Below are positions 27,301 to 35,505 of a stretch of 64,000 bases of DNA, in pieces. The stretch covers positions 7,502,001 to 7,566,000 of the forward strand of contig NC_135262.1 of NCBI RefSeq assembly GCF_964204865.1. The letters run 5' to 3'. The notes below the pieces were generated by a model. The model was not told where the DNA came from, searched no databases, and worked only from the letters and a program-made list of their open reading frames with translations. The stretch is from Styela clava (lineage: Eukaryota > Chordata > Ascidiacea > Stolidobranchia > Styelidae). Position 1 is the first letter of the stretch. Each line of letters starts with the position of its first letter. The position numbers and the translations under genes are program-made.

Positions 27301-28826
27301 GATGTTTCGTCACAGTCCTAAAATTGTTAATTGCAACAAATTGTTAAAGTATGGTATTATGGGATAAAATACCAAAGAGGGTTCATCATTTCAGGATAAA
27401 TAACAAGATATTCAACAAAAAAAACTAGTGCATTCATCATGATCATTTCAGCATGAACAGTTATAAAGGCTTCATTCAGTTTCTAAATTTCAAAACACTG
27501 ATTAGATAATCTTTTGTAGGGCTATGGAGTATGAACAAATGGTTTCATCACTGAAAAACAACAATAAAGATCAATCAAACCAACTTCAAGATATGCAAAA
27601 TCAACTCGAAGAAGCCCAGCAATTCAGAAAACATGCGGAAGAGGTAATTTCTGGATATTTAAACATTTCAACAAAAAAAACGTTAGACTCTGTGAGAGCA
27701 ATGTTGAAATATATGAACAAGGGGGTTGGGTATCAGTTGAAAAAAATGAAATGGAAAAAGGCCAAACGATGCTTCTTCCATATTCATGTACTAAAAATTT
27801 GATATTGATTGGTCCTTAGTCATAAAGAAAAGTGATTTTTCACAAATATTTAGCAAAATGGATCGGTCCGTATTCATCAAATATATTTAAATTGTATTTA
27901 TTTCATAACTGAAAATGCTTTTTTGATCACCATATTTTTTTGAGCGAATAACATCACAAAGTTGAATCTTTGTCTATGATGTATAAATGACATTTTAATA
28001 TGGGTGCTTTCCACTGCTTTGTACAGAGATGGGTGGGTTTTTCGTACAACTCCAAAATATGCAGGCATTCTTCTGGCCTTTATATTATCAATATTGTTTG
28101 TATGATTTATTCAGGAACTTGAAAAGATTCGGGCTAAAAAAGAAGAATTGATGACTGAAAATGCTGCTTTAGCTGGACATTCAAATCATCGTCAAAAAAT
28201 TCAGTATTTGATAAAATTCAAAGAGAAATACAATACACTTGAAATGGTGAGCTTTTTCAAATGGAGTATTTCAGTATTCAGTATTATCTATATATTCATT
28301 ACCTTTCAGCTGTTTTTCTAATTGTACTGAAATCCAGCATCAGTTACTATATACTAATTCATGCATATTTTCATTGTTCTCTGGGTTAGATGTTGATTGG
28401 GGTAATGGCATCTGACCCCATGTCAGTTGCTATTGGCATTTAGTGGTGCCCGCATCTTCACCCCTGGAGATCAATCCTGAGTGAATGCGCATTTGCTTTG
28501 AGAGTCGGGCAGTTGTGCGACCTGTAATTTAACCAATTAGTTGCATAGTCAGGCAATGTTAGTACAATAGGTATAGAACAACACCTTTGCAACTTATCTG
28601 TAGTTAATTATTGTATTCTCTGTTACAGGCACACACCAAAACAGCTATGGAACTGCAGAGAGCGTTGTTGGCTTTGAAGAAATATGAACCTGATTTTATT
28701 CCTTCTCGTAATGCTCTTACCGTTAATACCAGCAACATGAGCAATCATCGCTCACCTTTAAAGCCAAAAGATGTGAATGATCAAAATGAATGTCAGTTTA
28801 TAACAGAGGGAATAGAAAATGCATGA
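9355..28826 (+). CDS. KIF15: Kinesin-12 motor KIF15, 25 exons
   Basis: Plus-end-directed spindle kinesin that helps maintain bipolar spindles alongside kinesin-5. Exons read by splice sites and frame: 9355-9546, 9685-9761, 10548-10689, 11476-11655, 12244-12355, 12974-13197, 14049-14216, 14935-15040, 15169-15192, 15422-15663, 16093-16188, 16703-16914, 17439-17674, 18596-18714, 20591-20704, 21467-21539, 22220-22314, 23218-23436, 24026-24256, 25575-25802, 26374-26547, 27163-27245, 27520-27643, 28115-28246, 28629-28826. They sum to 3801 nt, 1266 residues (human about 1388). Motor motifs: IKIFVRVRP near the start, P-loop GQTGSGKT at 91-98, switch I NRESSRSH at 214-221, switch [10 protein letters not shown] at 247-254. 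The rest is Glu/Lys-rich coiled coil. Near the end [16 protein letters not shown] matches the conserved KIF15 tail, and RITTPKRK matches the mid-stalk IITTP region. All joins keep frame; the 24-nt exon 9 and the GC donor of exon 10 are the least certain. Confidence 0.9.
10020..10063. mobile_element. hAT-like terminal fragment in KIF15 intron 2
   Basis: The sequence AAAGGTTGAGAGCCACTT resembles the inward end of a hAT element (reverse complement of a GTGGCTCTCAACC terminus). The partner end and target duplication were not found, so it is a fragment. Confidence 0.35.
10975..11253. mobile_element. hAT remnants in KIF15 intron 3
   Basis: At about 11000-11050 a plus-strand frame reads [14 protein letters not shown], resembling the degenerate C-terminal dimerisation segment of hAT transposases. 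Immediately downstream, 11145-11253 is an inverted, diverged match to the interior of the MITE at 1836-2176 (shared GGTCCGCCAAAATTTT and a CACCTTCGTTTTTGAATA-like stretch). No target duplication was found. Confidence 0.45.
11258..11460 (+). mobile_element. Old tRNA-derived SINE in KIF15 intron 3
   Basis: An A-box-like TGGCCTAGTGG is followed about 36 bases later by a degenerate B box, GGTTAAATCCC. This is the spacing of RNA polymerase III promoters in tRNA-derived SINEs. Ends are not defined. Confidence 0.4.
11692..11815 (+). pseudogene. Partial tandem duplicate of KIF15 exon 4
   Basis: The segment repeats the last ~50 bases of exon 4 plus its GTAAGT donor and start of the intron (GGCTCAGAAGCTTTCAATG then TAAGTATGGTT). 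It carries a few substitutions and lies about 106 bp downstream. The upstream TACTAG could act as an acceptor, but the frame would then meet TAG within four codons. It is therefore a decoy or pseudo-exon, not an alternative coding exon. Confidence 0.75.
12751..12930. mobile_element. Partial pogo-like MITE in KIF15 intron 5
   Basis: ATACCTCGGTAGTCGAACGA and the following interior match the family of the more complete element at about 13388-13697. Only one end is recognisable. Confidence 0.45.
13388..13697. mobile_element. pogo/Tigger-like MITE in KIF15 intron 6
   Basis: Inverted ends GTGATACCTCGGTAATCGAA (left) and the reverse complement of AGTGATAACCTCGGTTGGC (right), each next to TA, fit a Tc1/mariner-pogo type element with a TA target duplication. 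It is about 310 bp and non-coding. Confidence 0.6.
14450..14709. mobile_element. hAT-type MITE in KIF15 intron 7
   Basis: Ends are CAGGGGTGTGCAACC at the left and TTGCACACACCTG at the right. Flanking 8-mers GTTTAAAC (14442-14449) and ATTGAAAC (14710-14717) agree at 6 of 8 positions, consistent with an aged target duplication. Confidence 0.65.
15213..15325 (-). mobile_element. tRNA-derived SINE fragment, minus strand, KIF15 intron 9
   Basis: On the minus strand the sequence GGTTCAAATCCC is a good B box, preceded by a tRNA-like head with a weak A box. Anticodon-region structure is degenerate, so this is a SINE or tRNA relic, not a functional tRNA. Confidence 0.45.
17020..17290 (+). mobile_element. 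tRNA-derived SINE in KIF15 intron 12
   Basis: An A-box-like GGCTCGGTGGTTAGCGG is followed by a B-box-like AGTTTGAATCC, then a non-tRNA body ending in ATATGATTATATCA-type sequence. It belongs to a different family from the three SINEs at 30-34 kb. Confidence 0.45.
17749..18248. mobile_element. hAT element remnant with transposase C-terminus, KIF15 intron 13
   Basis: Ends CAGTGTTTCTCAC and GGAACCCTG are flanked by TTCCAAAT (17741-17748) and CTCGAAAT (18249-18256), agreeing at 6 of 8 positions. At 17952-18045 a plus-strand frame reads [19 protein letters not shown] followed by an acidic LRVC stretch. This matches the conserved hATC dimerisation domain. The frame then stops, so it is an internally deleted, inactive copy of a coding element. 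Confidence 0.7.
19549..20471. mobile_element. Unclassified terminal-inverted-repeat transposon in KIF15 intron 14
   Basis: The left end GGGGCGCCATTCGCCAAACT and right end GAAGTTTGGCGAATGGGATC form inverted repeats of about 25 bp. The interior is about 920 bp with no recognised transposase. A clear target duplication is not visible, so the superfamily is undecided. Confidence 0.6.
20832..20900. mobile_element. hAT-like terminus in KIF15 intron 15
   Basis: CCAGGGGTAGGCAAGG followed by a GGCG-rich strip is a typical hAT MITE end. The opposite end was not located. Confidence 0.35.
24757..25531. mobile_element. hAT-type non-autonomous element in KIF15 intron 19
   Basis: Perfect inverted ends CAGGGTGGTCCAA and TTGGACCACCCTG are flanked by the perfect 8-bp duplication ATCTATGC (24749-24756, 25532-25539). 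It is 775 bp with no transposase frame. Subterminal CGGGCCAC blocks recur at both ends. The right end stops 43 bases before exon 20. Confidence 0.88.
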
Positions 28827-30134
28827 CCAGAACGATGTGGATTAGTTGGAAGAGATAGATATTTTGTCATCCGCAACATAGAATGATAAAATGCCATATC
28901 AGTTTTATTGTTCTCTGTTATGTTGATTATTTTACATTAGAAATTGCTTTTTAAATGAGCGCTATTCATGAGAGACTATCGGACTGCAATATAGTTTGCA
29001 AATTTGATTCTTGAGGACTACTCGCTGCCTGTACTGCCAATCAAGCGTAATTTAAAAACTTCAGTCTTCGCTGGAGCTTTGACTAGATCTTATCATTAAT
29101 AGCTATTCGTTTGAATGACGTATTTGTTTTTGGTACCTCATTAACATATAAACTCAAAATATGTAATAATTTCTCAATCTCCTTTGATTTCAATGTAATG
29201 ACTTCACAGATATAATGATGCGACCATAGAATATAACAGCATTAATATGCGCTGCAAGTTTGTGATCCTCGTAATATATATTTTCAAATATTGAGTGATT
29301 TTAAAGTTCTATATACCGGTAATAGTTTGGCTGCATCAAGTCTAACAAAAACTTGGACAACTTGATAGAGTTTTATTATAAACCTTTTGGTATTCCCAGC
29401 AAGGTAAATGGTTCAATTTGGAATAGGCCCACTAATACAAGGTATCAAAACAATGCGATCAAAATGATGTAAGGGTGCTACTGCCAGATCTATCTTATAA
29501 TAATCTTGCGTAATTTTCTACATACCTTTGGTAAAGGCTCAAATGAGATGCTGGCCTTGATTGAATTGTCAGGCAAAGCTCTGCATTGTGAGGCATTGAC
29601 CACTTTCAACACAGTAGTCAATGCTTGCATCCCCTGCATGAATTCTCTTATTTTTTTCCTAATGTTTCTTTCATTAAGTTATATATTCACATCTAAACTA
29701 TTTTTACCAATATACTTGGAATTTTGAAAAAGCAAGTGAGGTATGATAAAAACCGATTTGCGTCTCTGGGAATTTTCTCTCTCGGAAAATGAACTTGCTG
29801 AACGGAGCTGTATTTTGGTATTAAAATATTTGCATTTTATTTGTAATCTATTGGCGTTTATACCTGTCCTAAACCAAAAAAATGTTCTATCCAATGTAAT
29901 ATTCGTTGTTTCATGAGAATTTACGTAGATTGCAAACAACTTCGTCTGAATTTGGCAGTCGTTATGACGATTCTTTCGATTAACTGAATTTTGGTAAAGA
30001 TTTCACACAGCATCAGGCATAATTGATGAAGTTAACTACTTTGACCTGAAGCTTACTATGTAAACACTCAAGGATGTGCATTATGTTCGAATCTGGAATA
30101 GCATAAAACCAAGTGGGCAAGTGAATTCCATTTA
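28827..30134. other. KIF15 3' flank, no gene seen
   Basis: This region should hold the KIF15 3' UTR. No clear AATAAA signal close to the stop, no RNA gene and no recognisable coding sequence were found. Confidence 0.4.
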
Positions 30135-30462
30135 GGATAGGATTTACATATTTATCCCGGGGGAGAGGAAAGCCGATAAGACGGCTTATCCATATGGCGA
30201 ACCACAGCCTCTCGTCCGGTTACCATTACAAGTCTGGTATGGGATTAGTTATATTGTTTGTTTTCGGAAGCATTGACTTGGTGGTGGAGGAAGCCGTAAC
30301 CGACCAGCGGTTACGTGAACTACCCAACGACGGCGAGGAGTCCAGCAATCCTCTCGCACATAACCATCTCTGCATGGGATTCGAACCTGCGAGCAGAGTA
30401 ATTAGAGGTGCGGTGGCGAGCGTATTCCTAACGCTTAGCCCGTTGAGCCACATCGCCGCGCC
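30135..30462 (-). mobile_element. tRNA-derived SINE, copy 1
   Basis: Minus-strand SINE. The tRNA-like head lies at the right (A box TGGCTCAACGG, perfect B box GGTTCGAATCC). The body contains a GTCTTATCGGC palindromic stretch, and the tail is a short ATCC-type repeat (GGATAGGAT on the plus strand). This copy has lost a few bases between the two boxes relative to copies 2 and 3. The flanking duplication is unclear. Confidence 0.8.
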
Positions 30463-32114
30463 TAATTTCAATAGAAAATGCAAGTCTGGTGTGAGTGCTC
30501 ACCAAGAGGCAGATAGATCAATTAATCATCATTTTATTCGTCAGCACAAAATAAACGTATCATAAGAAAAATACGTTTCAGACACAATGGGAATCTAACT
30601 TAAGTTGTGTGACAGGAGTCGCGAGGGACCTCGTAATGTCTTCAGGCAGCGATCGCCAATATTCTCCCGTTAGTTTCAAACTTGCCGATGTCACATGGTT
30701 GTGATTTGGACATAATGGTGAGAACGACAAACTTGAACCAATGGAAAGATTGCGATTATATTCTAGTAATGTTTATAAAAGATCTTCCTCGTCATTAAGA
30801 GGCGAAAAAACATGAATATCACGAAACATTTCTGCCGCGAGAATTGTCGCTCTTGGTACGCCATGACGTCATAAAGGATTATTTGTCGAAGTTGGTTTTT
30901 AAGCTTGAAGCCTTTGGTAATGATCACAGTGCTGCCTACGCGTTACAGGTCTTGTAAACGGAATGATTGTTATGCCCGAGATATTTTGATATCGTAAAAA
31001 AATTCGCTAAGTTCAGTCGTAAGCTTAGACGGCCGTTTTTAATCGGTAAATTGGCGTAAAGGGTAAACTACCGGTACCGTACCATCGGTCAGTAAAGACT
31101 ATTTTGCCCATTTGCTAGACTGGCCTTTCTTTATGTACTAAGGTCAGATCATGTAGGCAATAGACAATAGACAATAAGTTTATTTCGTCGTGCAAGAAAT
31201 CACAACACAAATTCAGTATTACAGTACACTTCAAATACAGTAACGGATTTCATCGCAATTGACAGGAAGTCGCGAAGGACCAGGAATGGTCATCACAAGT
31301 CTGCGACACCAAGATTAAAAACGAGTCAATAATAAAAAATTGAAATAAGGGAAAGCAATATGCACAAAGAAAAGCTTATCCATTCATAAATTAACCAACA
31401 AGGTTGGTATGAATCATTATATATGATTTGGGAGAGAAAGTAAAAGTAAAAGTCGGGAAAATTCAATTGATATACAGTAATTATAAAAATAAATCACCAT
31501 ATCATTCAGCTGTGTTTTTGTACAATTGCAGCGATTAAATTTTTATATATTGTCATATGCAACATTAAATTGAGCGATCATTTTATTTGATGAGAAAAAT
31601 TAAATTAAGCAACCTCTATGTACGAATTATAAGGCACAATTCATACTCAATGTACAACCATCCACATAAAACTTTTAGGGTAGAAAATAAAATTTGGCAC
31701 CAGGCCGATGTTAGGCGCATATATCCAGATCGGAGGCGACTCCAACCACATCTTAGTTACAGTTGGTTAGCTACGGAGGGCAATCATTTGTCAACGAACT
31801 GGAAAATTGTTCAGGTTGCTGAGCGACCGCACGCGCTAATTGAATCATCCAGTAGGCCGGGCCTCTTTGACAATAACAGTCTGACAAAACCCCTTTGCTT
31901 TTCCGTGCGGACATCCATTAGCGGTACCATGTCTCATTTTGATTCCCAGACATTACGGTACAACAGTGGTGACTTGAATTGTACAAATCTTGTGTAAATC
32001 AAATATTGCACTCATCTACCGACCAGTATGAATTTCATGGCCTTTTCCCGCGAGAAATCGGGCGTACAGTCCCGGCGTGAAAAATTAGAAACCTCGGAGT
32101 GCAATTAGTGACCG
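30463..32114. other. Repeat-derived intergenic DNA
   Basis: No gene was recognised. Two diverged minus-strand retroelement 3' ends are suggested at about 30520-30680 and 31160-31330. Both carry TTTATT(T)CGTC followed later by GACAGGA(A)GTCGCGA. The second has a tail of repeated CAATAGA units, as seen at 3' ends of CR1/L2-like elements. Frames at 31587-31997 and elsewhere look random. Confidence 0.4.
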
Positions 32115-32299
32115 CGACACGCCAAACGTCCGCATGCAGAGATACCGAGATCGCGTGAAAACCTATATTTTCAGCCACGTTCAACTCTTGCAGTCCGCAG
32201 AAATTTTTGAAATAAGTATGAGTAATAAGAAAAAATGGCAACAAAATCAATGTTCAACCACTGAAAATTTCAAAGCAATTGGTCCAGTATTTGAAGTAA

Positions 32300-32520
32300 G
32301 GCGCGAGCCGAGGCCCTGAAAAACGCCTAGAAAGTGAGTTTCGTAGCGCACATCAGGTAACTACCTGAAAATAATTTAAAAATGTTCCTTAAAAATTTAG
32401 TAACAAATATTGCCTTGTTCCCACTTCCAAAAGTTGCACGTTTTACAGAAAAGACGCTTTTCAGGTAGTTACCTTATGTGCGCTGCGAAACTGAAAGATA
32501 AATGGCCTCGGCTCGCGGCC
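32300..32520. mobile_element. Harbinger-like MITE with long inverted repeats
   Basis: Inverted repeats of about 70 bp start GGCGCGAGCCGAGGCC at the left and end GGCCTCGGCTCGCGGCC at the right. Inside they share AGGTAACTACCTGAAAA and its complement. Flanking TAA on both sides (32297-32299, 32521-32523) fits a 3-bp PIF/Harbinger duplication. It is 221 bp and absent from the second tandem copy. Confidence 0.7.
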
Positions 32521-33001
32521 TAAAGAGAAAAGCGATTTCAACATGACGAAGGAGAAAAAGAACAACAACATAATATTGAAACGATCGTTGTGTACACTGA
32601 CGTGTCCAAAAACAAGTATAAAATTATTTGGACGAAACAGTGCAACCAACGACTACCAGTGCAACTGATTGCTTTGACGCAAACCACGGTGACGATGCGT
32701 ATTTTTGTTTAGGTCAAAGGTCAAATAATTGACGCGAACAAAACGCAAACAGGCTAAAAAGCCTTGCGTTTCAAGACTGGTCTATTTACAGATTTAGTTG
32801 ATAATCGTCATGTTTTTGGCGCGCTTTTGAGTTCGCTATTTGATTAAGGCGTATAATTAAGCACTAGCCTAGTATTGTAACCTGAATTTGCAGAAGGCCT
32901 GAAGTACGGTATGCCAGATGGAGACGACGAGGAGGAGGCAAATGAAGAAAGTGATAGAATGGAAGAAGAAGAAGAATTTGTAGAACACGTAAATACTTTT
33001 A

Positions 33002-33353
33002 GGATAGGATAGGATAGGATTTACATATTTATCCCGGGGGAGAGGAAAGCCGATAAGACGGCTTATCCATATGGCGAACCACGGCCTCTCGTCCGGTTAC
33101 CATTCCAAGTCGGGTATGGGATTAGTTTTACTGTATTGTTTGTTTTCGGAAGCATGGACTTGGTGGTGGAGGAAGCCGTAACCGACCAGCGGTTACGTGA
33201 ACCACCCAACGACGGCGAGGAGTCCAGCAATCCTCTCGCACATAACCATCCCTGCATGGGATTCGAACCTGCGAACCCACGCAGAGTAATTAGAGGTGCG
33301 GTGGCGAGCGTATTCCTAACGCTTAGCCCGTTGAGCCACACCGCCGCGCCGGG
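33002..33353 (-). mobile_element. tRNA-derived SINE, copy 2, inside LINE ORF1
   Basis: Minus-strand copy. The complement of the B box is at 33259-33269 and of the A box at 33328-33338. The tail is GGATA repeats at the left. Flanking CTTTTA (32996-33001 and 33354-33359) is the target duplication, and its placement restores the ORF1 frame exactly. Confidence 0.88.
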
Positions 33354-33736
33354 CTTTTAACATCAAATTTCCCTACAACAGATGGTTGAAAAGAGAAGAA
33401 ATAAAGAAATTGATATATGATCAAACGGCAATAGGAAGCATATCTAGCATATACTTTTTGGATAAGAAGAGCTGCTGGAGGATCAAATTGAAAACCAAAG
33501 AATTCTATGATAAAATAATCAAAAATGGAATTTCATACAAACACCAGGAAAATGTATACAATGCCAAACCAGAAGAGGTATATTCTAATGCCACTGAGGT
33601 AACACTCAGCTATGTACCTGTGGAAGTACCAGACAACACAATTAATAAAATTTTATCAAAATTTGGGGAGATAAAGTCGTTCAACAGATATTTGGACGAT
33701 GATGGTACGGAAAACGGAATCAGAAAGTGCAAAATA

Positions 33737-34088
33737 GGATAGGATAGGATTGGATTTACATATTTATCCCGGGGGAGAGGAAAGCCGATAAGACGGCTTA
33801 TCCATATGGCGAACCACGGCCTCTCGCCCGGTTACCATTCCAAGTCGGGTATGGGATTAGTTTTTACTGTATTGTTTGTTTTCGGAAGCATGGACTTGGT
33901 GGTGGAGGAAGCCGTAACCGACCAGCGGTTACGTGAACCACCCAACGACGGCGAGGAGTCCAGCAATCCTCTCGCACATAACCATCCCTGCATGGGATTC
34001 GAACCTGCGAACCCACGCAGAGTAATTAGAGGTGCGGTGGCGAGCGTATTCCTAACGCTTAGCCCGTTGAGCCACACCGCCGCGCCAA
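33737..34088 (-). mobile_element. tRNA-derived SINE, copy 3, inside LINE ORF1
   Basis: Nearly identical to copy 2 and in the same orientation. Flanking CAAAATA (33730-33736) and CCAAATA (34089-34095) form an imperfect 7-bp duplication. Removing the SINE with one copy keeps ORF1 in frame. Confidence 0.85.
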
Positions 34089-35505
34089 CCAAATAATCAT
34101 GCATAGTGACATTCCACCAATAGTCAGACTTCCAAGTAGCTGTACAGGTGATGAATTTGGGGTTTATTACACCACAAGACCAGCTAACTTGAGGAAATTT
34201 GACAATTGGTGTTACATATGCCATTCTCTAAGTCACGAAGTGGAGGCTTGTCCAAGACGAAGGAAATGCAAATATTGTGGAGGAAAAGGAAAACCCCATT
34301 TAGAGAAAGATTGTATTGAGAAAAAACAAATCCAAAAAAGTCAAAATGCTAATCAAGAAAATACTGAAAATACAGATACGTCAAAATCTTATGAAAGAGC
34401 TGCCAGAGATCAAACCGTTTCCGTAATCAGTGAAATAACAAAAGAATTACAGAAACAAACAAGTGTAAACAAACAAAATACACAGTCACCATCAACAAAA
34501 ACTGGAAATAAAAATATATCCCAGAATAATGCCGGAGTCTCAAACTCAGGGCAAGAAATAACTAGAGGGAATCCAATAAATAACGTTGAGATGAGAAATA
34601 CAATACAAAAAACAATAAATCCTGAATCCTCGAAGAAAATAACAAATACCACAATAGATACTAGGTCAGCAAATAGCAATGTTGCGAAGATAAATCCCAG
34701 GAAGGACAAGAGCGCCGAGAATAAACCAGACTCATCAATGGAAGCCACTGAAACTGAAAATATGTTAACAGCCAGCAACCAGTCGGAGAACAAGAATGAA
34801 ATTCTACTCATTGGCGACTCCCAGATGGCGCACATGCAAAGAAAAATTAAAAACAAAAAGATTATAAAAAGAACTTACTCAGGAGGAACTTTTGAACGCA
34901 TAACCTTCGAAATAGAAAATGAACAAAGGAAATTTGGAAAAATTGTTGTTTATGCAGGTACAAACGATACCCATAAAACAGACGACGAAATTAAACAAGA
35001 TATACGGGAAATGATACACAAAGCAAGGGAATATAGTGACAATGTTTATATCTGTGGCATCATACCAATTCATGGAAGAAGTGCTGGTAAATATGGTTGT
35101 GACAGGATTAACAAACAACTTGAAAAAGAAGCACTGAAACAAGGAGTAGTATTTGTCCCAAAACCAGATTCTTTCTCAGAAGAAAAAATCATGGACAGCT
35201 ATTATTTAGATGATATGATGCATCTCAGTGCAACAGGAGCGGAAGTAGTCATCGAAAATATAAACGAATATGTGACACTTAGAGAACCAAAGCTAAAAAG
35301 GGCGACAGACGACAGCCCTCCAATAGCCAAGAAGCATGTGAAAAAATACCAACATGCATTGGATAAAACTGGAAGTTGAAACTCAACTACACTGATACAT
35401 GCAATTTGATAGCCCACATTAGCTCGTATTAGAAGTGAAGTATTTTTTTGCTTTCATAGGGAGATATTATCATAGTTTTCTTTTTCTTCATACAGGATAC
35501 ACATC

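Larger units (their letters stand above)
32911..35379 (+). pseudogene. LINE ORF1 (RRM, zinc knuckles, SGNH esterase), split by two SINEs
   Basis: The frame runs 32911-33001, 33360-33736 and 34096-35379. Removing each SINE plus one duplication copy keeps frame, giving 583 codons. Domain order: acidic N-terminus; an RRM-like region (about 33590-33736, EVTLSYVPVEVP then FGEIKSFNRYLD); two zinc knuckles at 34210-34315 (Cx2Cx4Hx4C and Cx2Cx6Hx4C); an Asn/Lys/Ser-rich linker; and an SGNH/GDSL-type hydrolase domain. That domain has GDSQ at 34813-34824, GTND at about 34957-34968 and DxxH at 35212-35223, supplying the Ser, Asp and His of the triad. ORF1 proteins bind LINE RNA; the esterase role is unknown. 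This copy cannot make full-length ORF1, though the 3' segment retains an ATG at 34099. Confidence 0.85.

Noticed and set aside
7441-28826. DTYMK and KIF15 as one operon
   Set aside because: They are separated by about 1.26 kb, far more than the near-zero spacing of tunicate operons.
30360-30462. Functional tRNA gene on the minus strand, based on A and B boxes
   Set aside because: The anticodon arm does not fold as a tRNA, the same sequence occurs three times with a shared body and tail, and copies lie inside a LINE; this is SINE promoter sequence.
30194-34224. Recurring frames of 85-136 codons inside the three SINE copies, both strands
   Set aside because: They are translations of a tRNA-derived SINE and appear in each copy because the DNA is repeated.
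34410-35142. Hydrophobic frames on the minus strand opposite LINE ORF1
   Set aside because: They mirror the Lys/Asn-rich ORF1 on the other strand; no independent coding signal.
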